Shown piece by piece: positions 26,845 through 35,643 of a DNA stretch of 64,000 nt. Every line of letters starts with the position of its first letter. Within the stretch, counting starts at the first letter, position 1. The notes under the pieces were generated by a model. The model ran no database searches, was not told the origin of the DNA, and saw nothing but the letters and a program-made list of their open reading frames with translations. The position numbers and the translations under genes were made by a program. Source of the DNA: Mycobacterium decipiens (GTDB taxonomy: Bacteria; Actinomycetota; Actinomycetes; Mycobacteriales; Mycobacteriaceae); contig NZ_OY970459.1 of the NCBI RefSeq assembly GCF_963853665.1, positions 3,844,001 to 3,908,000 on the forward strand, read 5' to 3'.

Positions 26845-28650
26845 ATGAGCGAGACACCAGGCTCGCGGGTGGGATCGATTTTTGGCCCCTATCACCTCAA
26901 ACGACCGCTGGGCCGCGGCGGGATGGGCGAGGTCTACGAAGCCGAGCACACCGTCAAGGGTTGGACGGTCGCCGTCAAGCTGATGAGCGCGGAATTCAGC
27001 AAGGACCCGGTGTTTCGCGAGCGGATGAAACGCGAAGCCCGCATCGCCGGGCGGCTGCAGGAACCCCACGTGGTGCCCATCCACGACTACGGCGAAGTCG
27101 ACGGCCAAATGTTCCTGGAGATGCGCCTAGTCGAGGGCACCGACCTGGACAGCCTGCTCAAACGCTTCGGCCCGCTGACCCCGCCACGCGCGGTGGCCAT
27201 CATCACCCAGATCGCCTCGGCATTAGACGCCGCGCACGCCGCCGATGTGATGCACCGCGACGTCAAACCGCAAAACATTCTGGTCACCCACAGCGACTTC
27301 GCTTATCTGGTCGATTTCGGCATCGCCAGCGCCACCACCGATGAGAAGCTGACCCAGTTGGGCACCGCGGTGGGCACCTGGAAATACATGGCCCCCGAAC
27401 GGTTCTCCAACGACGAAGTGAACTACCGCGCCGACATCTACGCCCTGGCCTGCGTGCTGCACGAATGCCTGACCGGCGCCCCGCCGTACTCGTCCGACAA
27501 CGCCAGCACGCTGGTCAGCGCTCACCTGAACCACCCCATCCCGCGACCCAGCAAGGCGCACACGGGCATCCCCAAGGCCTTCGACACGGTGGTCGCGCGC
27601 GGCATGGCCAAAAAGCCCGAAGAGCGCTACGCCAGCGCCGGCGATCTGGCCCTGGCCGCCCACGGCGCGCTCAGCGACCCCGATCAAGACCACGCCGCCG
27701 ACATCCTGCGCCGCAGCCAGGAATCCGCGCTGCCGGGCCCGGCCGTCGAGCGGCAAACCGTCCAGCACCCGCGAGCGCCCCACCCCGCGCCCGCGAGCAA
27801 AGACCCGCCGGCACAAAACCAACAGCGGCGTCCCCCGGCTGCCGCCGGCTACCCGTCCTGGCCCCCGACACCCGCCGCGCGCCAGCCCGCCCCGACGTCG
27901 TCGCGCTACCAACGCGACGCCTGGGCTGGCGGCACACCCCCCGGCCCGCCTCCGCCACAACGATTCGCCGGCGCAGCACCGTGGAACCAAGAAAGCCAGC
28001 CCGCGTTCCCGCGTGGCCGCAACCCCTGGGCGATCGTCGCCGGGGTAGCCGCACTCGTTCTGGTCCTCATCCTCGGCGCCATCGGCATTTGGGCAGCCAG
28101 CAAAACTGACGGCAACGGACAGGCAGGCGGGCGACGGACCACCCCCACAACGACTACGACTACCACAACGACCGCCGCCACCAAGACCACGTCCACACCG
28201 GCAACCACGCAGCCAGCCGCCGATGCCCAAGCCCGACTGTTCACTCTGCTGCCGTCGGGCTACCCTGCCGGCACCTGCACACCGCAGAGCAAACCGATGC
28301 CGGGCTCGTTGGTCTCGTTGCGGTGCGGGCAAAACACGGACGCCAATGGCCCCAGGATCGCGTCGTTCGGGCTGTTCTCCGACATTGCAGCGCTCAAGAA
28401 AGCCTTCGACGGCTTCGTCGGAACTGTCTCGATCGTGAACTGCCCGGGAGGAAAGGCCTCACCGGGCACGTGGTGGCATACCCAAGACCCACGGACCATC
28501 CTCGGTCAGCTCGCCTGCGGGATCTACAAGGGCGGCGAGCCGCAGGTGATGTGGAGCAACGAGCAAACTTTGGTATTCGCTCTGGTTGCCGGAAAGCCAC
28601 AAGGACCCACCCTCGATCAGCTATACAAGTGGTGGGCATCGCACTCATGA
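26845..28650 (+). CDS. PknH-like Ser/Thr kinase, four-Cys sensor (copy 2)
   Basis: 601 aa. ATG at 26845 (MSETPGSRVGSIFGPYHL); the frame is open from 26740 but homology begins here. The kinase domain has all key residues (K45, HRDVKPQN, DFG, APE) and is almost identical to copies 1 and 3 at DNA level up to about 27450. The linker differs (Pro/Gln/Arg-rich). Membrane helix about 395-418, then a run of threonines and an external domain with the four-cysteine pattern of copy 1 (GTCTPQ, LRCGQN, VNCPGG, LACGIY). Followed within 70 bases by the FHA-ABC transporter gene, so the two may be co-transcribed. Confidence 0.88.
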   Translation: MSETPGSRVGSIFGPYHLKRPLGRGGMGEVYEAEHTVKGWTVAVKLMSAEFSKDPVFRERMKREARIAGRLQEPHVVPIHDYGEVDGQMFLEMRLVEGTDLDSLLKRFGPLTPPRAVAIITQIASALDAAHAADVMHRDVKPQNILVTHSDFAYLVDFGIASATTDEKLTQLGTAVGTWKYMAPERFSNDEVNYRADIYALACVLHECLTGAPPYSSDNASTLVSAHLNHPIPRPSKAHTGIPKAFDTVVARGMAKKPEERYASAGDLALAAHGALSDPDQDHAADILRRSQESALPGPAVERQTVQHPRAPHPAPASKDPPAQNQQRRPPAAAGYPSWPPTPAARQPAPTSSRYQRDAWAGGTPPGPPPPQRFAGAAPWNQESQPAFPRGRNPWAIVAGVAALVLVLILGAIGIWAASKTDGNGQAGGRRTTPTTTTTTTTTAATKTTSTPATTQPAADAQARLFTLLPSGYPAGTCTPQSKPMPGSLVSLRCGQNTDANGPRIASFGLFSDIAALKKAFDGFVGTVSIVNCPGGKASPGTWWHTQDPRTILGQLACGIYKGGEPQVMWSNEQTLVFALVAGKPQGPTLDQLYKWWASHS

Positions 28651-28714
28651 GCATTCATGAGCACTCATGACTGCTCGGCATGAACTAGGTGGAACCTTCT
28701 TTCAAAGGCGACGC

Positions 28715-31102
28715 ATGGAAGACACGGCCGACATGGTCACCCCCAATCCACCCCGGCTGGAACTGCGTGCCGCCGGGCGCACCTGGCACGCCATCGCCGG
28801 CCGCTCCTGGAGCATTGGCCGCGCCAGCGAAGCCGATATCCGTCTGGACAATCCCAGGGTGTCGCGCCACCACGCGGTGCTGGAGGCGACCCCCGCGGGT
28901 TGGGTCCTGGTCAACCAGAGCAGCAATGGCATGTTCGTGGACGGGCAGCGCGTGGAGCGTTTGACAGTAGGCCAGCCCACCACGGTGTTTCTTGGTTCGG
29001 CGTCGTCCGGGCAGCGGGTGCAACTGCACCCGGTCGTCCAGCCGCCCGCCGCCCCGCTCAACCCGGCCCCGCCAAGGCAAGCAGTCCCCAATCCGCCACA
29101 ACGCCAAGGTGAGACGACGGTTGCCCGGCCGCCGACCGCGTTTCATGCCATGGACCAGTTGGTCGTCACGATCGGCCGAGCACCGGACAACACCGTGGTC
29201 CTCAATGACTTGCTGGTCTCCCGCCGCCATGCCGTTCTCCGGCGCACCGCAAACCGATGGGAGCTCGTCGACAACGGCAGTGCCAACGGGACCTACGTCA
29301 ACGGCCACCGCATTAACCGGGCGGTCATCGGTCCGGACGACATCCTCGGCATCGGCCATCAGCTGCTGCATCTGTCCGGCGATCGGCTGGTGGAATACGT
29401 CGACACGGGCGATGTCAACTACGAGGCGTCCAATCTGCGGGTGGTCACCAACAAGGGCCGGGTGTTGCTGGCCGATGTCAGTTTCGTTCTGCCGCAACGT
29501 AGTTTGCTGGCGGTGGTGGGGCCGAGTGGGGCCGGGAAATCGACGCTGCTGGGCGCGCTGACCGGGTTCCGGCCGGCCGGCAGCGGCACGGTGCGCTACG
29601 ACGAGCGTGACCTCTACGACAACTACGCCGAGTTGCGGCACCGGATCGGGTTCGTGCCACAGGATGACATCCTGCACACCCCGCTGACGGTGCGACGGGC
29701 GCTGAACTACGCCGCTCGGCTTCGATTCCCGCAGGATGTCTCCGCCGACGAGCGCAACCAGCGCATCGAGGAGGTGCTGGTCGAACTCGGGCTTGCCACC
29801 CAGGCCGATCAACGAATCGACAGTCTGTCGGGCGGTCAGCGCAAACGCACCAGCGTCGCGTTGGAACTGCTCACCAAACCGTCGCTGTTGTTCCTTGACG
29901 AACCGACCTCCGGTCTTGACCCGGGCTATGAGAAGTCAGTCATGCAGACCCTGCGCAAACTGGCCGACGACGGGCGCTCGGTGGTGGTGGTCACCCACAA
30001 CATCGCCCATCTGAACATGTGCGACCGGCTGCTCATCCTGGCCCCCGGAGGTCGCCTCGCGTACTTCGGTCCGCCGCAACAGGCGCTGGGCTACTTCAAC
30101 TGCACCGACTTCGCCGACCTGTTCACCCTTCTCGAACATGACACCACGACCGACTGGACCGGCCGGTTCAACGCCTCACCGCTACGCGGGGCCCTCGCCC
30201 CGCACCCCGCCCTGCGCCGGGCGCCGCCGGCTGCTGCGCGGGCCACGAGGCCCGTCGCTCAACAAAGCGCGTTCGCTCAATTCGCCATCCTGTGCCGACG
30301 GTATCTGGCCGTCATCGCCGCCGACCGCCAGTATTCGGTGTTTCTGCTGATCCTGCCGCTGCTGCTGAGCCTGTTCGCCCACGCCGTCCCGGGTAAGGCC
30401 GGGTTGTCGCTGGCTAAGGCCATCGAACTGAGGTCGACCCAGCCGTCGCAACTGCTGGTGTTGCTGATCATCGGCGGTGCGCTGATGGGTTGTGCCGCCT
30501 CGATCCGCGAAATCGTCAAAGAACGGGCAATATATCGCCGCGAACACGGCATCGGCTTGTCGCGCGGCGCATACCTGGCATCCAAGTTGGTGGTCCTCAC
30601 CGCACTGACCAGCCTGCAGGGGTTGATCCTGGGGTTCCTCGGCGTCGCGTTCCTCCCCCCACCTGATCAATCGGTGGTATTGCCTTGGCCCAGCGTCGAA
30701 GTGGCGGTTGCGGTCGTCGCCGTCACCGTAGTCTCGATGATGATCGGCCTGCTGATTTCGGCGATGATCGGCAACGCCGACCGGGGCATGCCACTGCTGG
30801 TGTTGGTGGTCATGGCGCAATTGGTGCTATGCGGTGGCATGTTCGGTGTGGACGGGCGACCCCCGCTGGAGCAGTTGTCGTGGCTGTCACCGTCGCGGTG
30901 GGCCTACGCGATGGCCGCTTCCACTGTCGATCTCAACGACCTGCGCCGGACCGCGGGTGGGGACCAAGATCCGCTCTGGGATTACCAACTCAGTAGCTGG
31001 CTGCTGGCGGCGGGGGCGTGCGCCATACAGGCGCTGCTGTTGGTGATGCTGATCGCGTTGCAGCTCAAACGCATCGAGCCGCAACGCCGAGCTCGCAAGT
31101 GA
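28715..31102 (+). CDS. FHA-domain ABC transporter (Rv1747-like)
   Basis: About 795 aa from ATG at 28715; ATG at 28667 and at 28733 are alternatives in frame. FHA domain 1 (about 18-95: IGRASEAD, VSRHHAV, SSNGMFVDG), Pro-rich linker, FHA domain 2 (about 149-225: IGRAPDN, VSRRHAV, SANGTYVNG). Then an ABCG-type ATPase with Walker A GPSGAGKST (about 268), signature LSGGQRKR (about 371) and Walker B LFLDEPTSGLDP. The C-terminal ABC2 membrane domain has about six helices (534-790). The architecture equals M. tuberculosis Rv1747, an exporter whose FHA domains are targeted by kinase PknF. Here the neighbouring kinase is PknH-like copy 2, its probable regulator (inference). Confidence 0.9.
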   Translation: MEDTADMVTPNPPRLELRAAGRTWHAIAGRSWSIGRASEADIRLDNPRVSRHHAVLEATPAGWVLVNQSSNGMFVDGQRVERLTVGQPTTVFLGSASSGQRVQLHPVVQPPAAPLNPAPPRQAVPNPPQRQGETTVARPPTAFHAMDQLVVTIGRAPDNTVVLNDLLVSRRHAVLRRTANRWELVDNGSANGTYVNGHRINRAVIGPDDILGIGHQLLHLSGDRLVEYVDTGDVNYEASNLRVVTNKGRVLLADVSFVLPQRSLLAVVGPSGAGKSTLLGALTGFRPAGSGTVRYDERDLYDNYAELRHRIGFVPQDDILHTPLTVRRALNYAARLRFPQDVSADERNQRIEEVLVELGLATQADQRIDSLSGGQRKRTSVALELLTKPSLLFLDEPTSGLDPGYEKSVMQTLRKLADDGRSVVVVTHNIAHLNMCDRLLILAPGGRLAYFGPPQQALGYFNCTDFADLFTLLEHDTTTDWTGRFNASPLRGALAPHPALRRAPPAAARATRPVAQQSAFAQFAILCRRYLAVIAADRQYSVFLLILPLLLSLFAHAVPGKAGLSLAKAIELRSTQPSQLLVLLIIGGALMGCAASIREIVKERAIYRREHGIGLSRGAYLASKLVVLTALTSLQGLILGFLGVAFLPPPDQSVVLPWPSVEVAVAVVAVTVVSMMIGLLISAMIGNADRGMPLLVLVVMAQLVLCGGMFGVDGRPPLEQLSWLSPSRWAYAMAASTVDLNDLRRTAGGDQDPLWDYQLSSWLLAAGACAIQALLLVMLIALQLKRIEPQRRARK

Positions 31103-31108
31103 ACCGCC

Positions 31109-31342
31109 CTAGCTCAGGCGGTACTTGGCCACAAACGGGATCCCGCTGACGGCCAGCGAGCCGCACGACAGCTGAACCGACAGCAGCCGGTAGCCGACGT
31201 AGTAGACCCCGAATGACCAGGCGCGCTTGGCGATGGCACGCCACTGCACCGGCAACATCGGCGTAACAGCGACGACGGCCGCTACGACGAACGTGACGCG
31301 GATGCGGGCCCTGGGGTCGGTCCCGGCCGTGGTGTGCATCTG
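31109..31342 (-). CDS. Small membrane protein, 77 aa
   Basis: From ATG at 31342, preceded by GAGGAG five bases upstream, a strong ribosome-binding site. The sequence MHTTAGTDPRARIRVTF leads into a hydrophobic helix (VVAAVVAVTPML) and a second amphipathic or hydrophobic stretch (FGVYYVGYRLLSVQL). The open frame continues upstream to 31555, but the RBS and composition favour this start. It is divergent from kinase copy 3 and tail-to-tail with the FHA-ABC gene. Not recognised; it could be an accessory of the signalling cluster. Confidence 0.55.
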   Translation of the reverse strand, partial: QMHTTAGTDPRARIRVTFVVAAVVAVTPMLPVQWRAIAKRAWSFGVYYVGYRLLSVQLSCGSLAVSGIPFVAKYRLS

Positions 31343-31540
31343 TCTCCTCTTTCTGCACCGCACAACGTCGGTTCGGCGCCTGGAGAAAGTGTCTGCCCAC
31401 GCACTTTCCGCATCCTTGAGAGATCCTTGGCAGCCGTGGTCGGCTCGCTGGATAGCAAAGTTTTCGTCGCGCTGTGAACCACCGGGCATTCGGCCCACGC
31501 CATTCCTGCAAGCTGCACCGTCCACCGCGAGGGTTGTTGA

Positions 31541-31546
31541 TAGTGT
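31541..31546 (+). promoter_or_regulatory. -10 box of third kinase
   Basis: TAGTGT in the same context and at the same 33-base distance from the start codon as in copy 1. Confidence 0.5.
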
Positions 31547-31579
31547 CGGCGGCATTGCGGGTTGTTGGGAGGATCAGCG

Positions 31580-33505
31580 ATGAGCGATGCGCAGGACTCG
31601 CGGGTGGGGTCGATGTTTGGGCCTTATCGCCTCAAACGGCTGTTGGGCCGCGGCGGGATGGGCGAGGTCTACGAAGCCGAGCACACCGTCAAGGAGTGGA
31701 CGGTCGCCGTCAAGCTGATGACCGCGGAATTCAGCAAGGACCCGGTGTTTCGCGAGCGGATGAAACGCGAAGCCCGCATCGCCGGGCGGTTGCAGGAACC
31801 CCACGTGGTGCCCATCCACGACTACGGCGAAGTCGACGGCCAAATGTTCCTGGAGATGCGCCTAGTCGAGGGCACCGACCTGGACAGCGTGCTCAAACGC
31901 TTCGGCCCGCTGACCCCGCCACGCGCGGTGGCCATCATGACCCAGATCGCCTCGGCGTTAGACGCCGCGCATGCCGCGGGGGTGATGCACCGCGACGTCA
32001 AACCGCAAAACATTCTGGTCACCCGCGACGACTTCGCTTATCTGGTCGATTTCGGGATCGCCAGCGCCACCACCGATGAGAAGCTGACCCAGTTGGGCAC
32101 CGCGGTGGGCACCTGGAAATACATGGCCCCCGAACGGTTCTCCAACGACGAGGTGACCTACCGCGCCGACATCTACGCCCTGGCCTGCGTGCTGCACGAA
32201 TGCCTGACCGGCGCCCCGCCGTATCGAGCGGACAGCGCCGGGACGTTGGTCACCGCCCATTTGATGGACCCCATCCCCCAGCCCAGCGCCGCCCGCGCCG
32301 GCATCCCCAAGGCCTTCGACACGGTGGTCGCGCGCGGCATGGCCAAAAAGCCCGAAGACCGCTACGCCAGCGCCGGCGATCTGGCCCTGGCCGCCCACGA
32401 CGCGCTCAGCGACCCCGATCAAGACCACGCCGCCGACATCCTGCGCCGCAGCCAGGAATCCACCCTCCCCGGCCCCCCCACGCCGGTACCGCCGCCGACC
32501 ATGCCGGCCACCGCCATGGCTCCTCCCCAGCGGCCCGCACCCCCGGTCACCCCGCCGCGGGTCCCGCCCGCGCAACAACCGTCCTACGTCCCCCCGGCAC
32601 AGGCGCAGCCCGCCCGGCCGTCGGCGCAAATGCCCCAGCAACGGCCTACCCCCACCGGCCAGCCGTCCTGGGCACCCGACAGCGGCCCCATGCCCGCGAG
32701 CCAACCCACGCCCACCCCGCAGTACTACCAGGGCGGCAGCTGGGGCGGCGCGCCGCCGAGCAAACCACTACCACCCCCACCGGGGGGCGGCCCGACGCCC
32801 TGGCAGCAGCCCCCGCGCAAAGCCAACCCGTGGCCCATCGTGGCCGCCGTCGCCATCGTGCTGGTCCTCGTCGCCGGCGGTGTCGGCATCTGGATGGTCA
32901 CCAGACCTGAGCCGAAGCCGCCGCCCAAGCCGGTACCCGAGGATCGGCTGAGCGCCCTGCTGCTGAACTCCTCGGAAGTCAACGCGGTGATGGGCTCGTC
33001 GTCCATGCAACCCGGCAAACCCATCACGTCGATGGACTCCTCGCCGGTGACGGTGTCCCTGCCGGACTGCCAGGGCGCGCTTTATACCAGCCAGGATCCG
33101 GTGTACGCCGGCACCGGCTACACCGCCATCAGCGGCTTGATTTCATCCGAGCCCGGAGACAACTACGAACACTGGGTCAACCAGGCCGTTGTGGCCTTTA
33201 CGAACGCCGACAAAGCCAGCGCCTTCGTGCAGACCTCGGCCGGCAAATGGAAGAGCTGCGCGGGCCAGACGGTCACCGTGACGAACAAGACCAAGACATA
33301 CCGGTGGACGTTCGCCGACGTCAAAGGCGGCCCTCCGACGATCACGGTGATCGACACCCAAGAAGGCGCTGACGGCTGGGAGTGTCAGCGCGCGATGAGC
33401 GTGGCCAACAACGTGGTCATCGACGTCAACGCCTGCGGATACCACATCACCGATCAAGCCGGCCAGATCGCCGAAAAGATCGTCGACAAAGTCAACAAGG
33501 AGTGA
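31580..33505 (+). CDS. pknH: Ser/Thr protein kinase PknH (Rv1266c-like), copy 3
   Basis: 641 aa; the true PknH by its sensor. ATG at 31580 with GGGAGG. Kinase domain about 13-280 with K45, HRDVKPQN, DFG and the T170-equivalent in GTAVGTWKYMAPE. Long Pro/Gln-rich linker, one membrane helix (about 417-438), and the classical PknH external domain (about 455-641: LSALLLNSSEVNAVMGSS, NYEHWVNQAVVAF, GWECQRAMSVANNVV). That domain is held by conserved cysteines and resembles the solved M. tuberculosis PknH sensor. In M. tuberculosis pknH directly follows embR; here two extra kinases and a transporter separate them. Confidence 0.92.
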   Translation: MSDAQDSRVGSMFGPYRLKRLLGRGGMGEVYEAEHTVKEWTVAVKLMTAEFSKDPVFRERMKREARIAGRLQEPHVVPIHDYGEVDGQMFLEMRLVEGTDLDSVLKRFGPLTPPRAVAIMTQIASALDAAHAAGVMHRDVKPQNILVTRDDFAYLVDFGIASATTDEKLTQLGTAVGTWKYMAPERFSNDEVTYRADIYALACVLHECLTGAPPYRADSAGTLVTAHLMDPIPQPSAARAGIPKAFDTVVARGMAKKPEDRYASAGDLALAAHDALSDPDQDHAADILRRSQESTLPGPPTPVPPPTMPATAMAPPQRPAPPVTPPRVPPAQQPSYVPPAQAQPARPSAQMPQQRPTPTGQPSWAPDSGPMPASQPTPTPQYYQGGSWGGAPPSKPLPPPPGGGPTPWQQPPRKANPWPIVAAVAIVLVLVAGGVGIWMVTRPEPKPPPKPVPEDRLSALLLNSSEVNAVMGSSSMQPGKPITSMDSSPVTVSLPDCQGALYTSQDPVYAGTGYTAISGLISSEPGDNYEHWVNQAVVAFTNADKASAFVQTSAGKWKSCAGQTVTVTNKTKTYRWTFADVKGGPPTITVIDTQEGADGWECQRAMSVANNVVIDVNACGYHITDQAGQIAEKIVDKVNKE

Positions 33506-33524
33506 CGGCCTAGCCGGCACCCGT

Positions 33525-34094
33525 TTAGGCCTGAAGGTCCGGGCCTTGTGCGCGCAGGTCGTCCACCGCCGACATGGCGGTACGCAGTTTGGCCAGCCAA
33601 TCTTCGGTGTGCTCGCCGACCAGCTTGACCGACCACGCAAGGGCATCCGAGCGGGAACGAGCGACGCCGGCGTCGACCAACGTGTCGAGTACCTGGCGCT
33701 CCGGCTGCTTTAGGCGCGTCATCACCGGCACCGCAATGTGCGTGAACAAGACTCGCTCGCCACCGACCTCGACGCCCCAAGAAACCTTGCGGCCGAAGCG
33801 ATCCTCGGCTTCATCGGCGATGTTCATTCGCTCCGGCCGGGTGTCCTCGCGGAATCGGGAGACACGACCCGAGGCTCGGGCCTCGCTTTCTTCTTCGGCG
33901 CTATCGGGTCCGGGCAACTTGCCAACGACCGTGATCTCCTCGCGGTCGACGATCACCGTCGGATCGCCGTCAAACCAGTCCTCGGGGAGGCGCCCGGCGA
34001 ACCATTCGGCCGCGCCACTGGCATCGGGTTGCTGAGCTTGCTGCCAGCCTCCGGGGCGACCATAGCGCCGCCCATGCATGTGATGGTGTCTCAT
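33525..34094 (-). CDS. cAMP-responsive regulator-like protein (Rv1265-like)
   Basis: 189 aa from ATG at 34094 (MRHHHMHGRRYG); the frame is open to 34358 without similarity. Middle part VIVDREEITVVGKLPGPD and EDRFGRKVSWGVEVG; the C-terminal part (VLDTLVDAGVARSRSDALAWSV) looks like a ribbon-helix-helix or small helical DNA-binding module. M. tuberculosis Rv1265 is a cAMP-regulated protein in hypoxia studies (recalled knowledge). It lies downstream of the Rv1264 cyclase on the same strand, a natural cAMP source. A tandem ATGATTAC repeat (34093-34108, plus strand) overlaps the start. Confidence 0.8.
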   Translation of the reverse strand: MRHHHMHGRRYGRPGGWQQAQQPDASGAAEWFAGRLPEDWFDGDPTVIVDREEITVVGKLPGPDSAEEESEARASGRVSRFREDTRPERMNIADEAEDRFGRKVSWGVEVGGERVLFTHIAVPVMTRLKQPERQVLDTLVDAGVARSRSDALAWSVKLVGEHTEDWLAKLRTAMSAVDDLRAQGPDLQA

Positions 34095-34108
34095 GATTAC
34101 ATGATTAC
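34093..34108. promoter_or_regulatory. Tandem 8-bp AT-rich repeat at Rv1265-like start
   Basis: ATGATTAC occurs twice head to tail and includes the start codon on the minus strand. On that strand TAATCA lies seven bases before the ATG, so it can be a -10 box for a leaderless mRNA and an operator at once. Confidence 0.4.
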
Positions 34109-34386
34109 ACCGTTGCAAGAGTAAGGGAAACCCGTTCACCGGCAGCGAAACCGGACACCGGTGCCAGGCCGGCGCCCAAACCGCGCTCCAGCTGGCAAAA
34201 ACCGTTGTGATCAGCCGTTCGACGTTGTATTTTTGAAAGCGAAGCAGGCCCGGTAGTGACCAATCGAAAGTGCCGGAAGACGGGGTGAAGACCGGCCGCG
34301 CAAGACCCGCAGAAGACGGTGTCAGACGCCCCCCGAGAGTCACGCCGGGTCTGCCCATGTAACCCGGGATCCGCAGTTGACCCGCG

Positions 34387-35571
34387 CTATGGCGACGAGC
34401 CGGCTAGGTCATCGTCCTGGGATACACCGCCGGAGTCGGTGGGCGCCGCGCCGCGCCGGACTCGAAAAAGCCTGACGTCACCCCGGATCCCCTTGAGGCG
34501 GCGCGGGCCGGCGAAGGACCACTGAAATGCGGCGGCCGTATCGTCAAGCGCCCTCTGCACCGAATCCGCGACTAGCACGGTACCCGGCCGCGCTACCCCG
34601 GTGACCCGGCTTGCCACGTTGACCGGGCTACCGAACCAGTCGCCGGCCCGACTCACCGCCATCCCGGAGGCGATCCCGGCTCGCAGCCGGGGAAATTCGT
34701 CGTCGGTGTCGACGACCTCGACCAGCTTCAGAACGGTGTCCAACAACGGCGCCGGATCGGGGCAGACCAGCATCACTGCGTCGCCGATCGTCTTGATGAA
34801 CCGCACCGGCGGAACCGTCAGGTCACGCGCGAGGCCGGCCAGCCGGCCGGCGAGGTGCCCGAGCTCTTCGGCCGACACCACTTCACCCAGCCGGGTGAAG
34901 CCGACCAGGTCGGCGAAGGCGACGGTGACCTGTCGTGCTCCCGGCAGCGGCTTACCGGCAGCTCGCTCGCCGGCGTTGACGGCCTCGGTTTCCATCATGT
35001 GCCGCAGCTGCATGAAGAGCATGTCCTGGATCATCGGGCCCAGCATTGGCGCGATCTGGCTCACCAGCGCCTTCGACCCCTTCGCGATCTCCAACTCGGT
35101 AGCTCCCGGATGCATGATGGCGGCGAGCGCGGTGTAGCGCATCACCTCTGCGGCGTGGGACAGGCCCTCGGCCAGGACGCGAACGACGAGCACGACCTGG
35201 TCGGGATCCAGCCCCAGTTCGACGAACCGCTGCGCGTACGCGGCGGCTTCGCCGTCGGCGCGCATGTGCACTACCGCGTCGGCGTCGTCGACTCTGGCCA
35301 AACCGATCGCGCGCTGCACCCGCTGCAACAACTCCAAATCAACGCCATGGTTCTCGCTGATCTCCCGCGCGGATACGTAGGTGCCGTCGTCTCCGACGAG
35401 GTGGCGGGTGGCCAGCAGTAATGGCGGATTGGTCGCCCGGATCTCGTCGGCGGTGATCCCTTGCTCCAGCAACCACTCGACAAGCTCGGCGCGCTCGGCA
35501 CGTGCGGTACCCTCGAGGTCGCCGAGCAGATCGTCGATGTTGCGGTCGGCCGCCTCGCTCGCCTGATCCAC
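34387..35571 (-). CDS. pH-sensing class III adenylyl cyclase (Rv1264-like)
   Basis: 394 aa from GTG at 35571. The N-terminal regulatory domain (about 1-205) is all-helical. The C-terminal catalytic domain carries the two-metal aspartates ([11 protein letters not shown]), the substrate-specifying Lys and second Asp ([11 protein letters not shown]), and the transition-state Asn/Arg ([10 protein letters not shown]). M. tuberculosis Rv1264 is a homodimer whose N-domain autoinhibits catalysis at neutral pH and activates in acid (established). It makes cAMP in the cytoplasm, next to the cAMP-linked Rv1265-like gene. Confidence 0.93.
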   Translation of the reverse strand: MDQASEAADRNIDDLLGDLEGTARAERAELVEWLLEQGITADEIRATNPPLLLATRHLVGDDGTYVSAREISENHGVDLELLQRVQRAIGLARVDDADAVVHMRADGEAAAYAQRFVELGLDPDQVVLVVRVLAEGLSHAAEVMRYTALAAIMHPGATELEIAKGSKALVSQIAPMLGPMIQDMLFMQLRHMMETEAVNAGERAAGKPLPGARQVTVAFADLVGFTRLGEVVSAEELGHLAGRLAGLARDLTVPPVRFIKTIGDAVMLVCPDPAPLLDTVLKLVEVVDTDDEFPRLRAGIASGMAVSRAGDWFGSPVNVASRVTGVARPGTVLVADSVQRALDDTAAAFQWSFAGPRRLKGIRGDVRLFRVRRGAAPTDSGGVSQDDDLAGSSP

Positions 35572-35643
35572 CCGTTTACGTTAACGCCGGCGCGCCACGA
35601 TGGGAGTTGAGGACCGCGCCCGATCGAGCGAAGCGATTCCCAG

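Noticed and set aside
27223..28332. 369-codon open frame on the minus strand
   Set aside because: Antisense to kinase copy 2, and equivalent shadows occur antisense to copies 1 and 3; it only reflects the duplicated kinase sequence.
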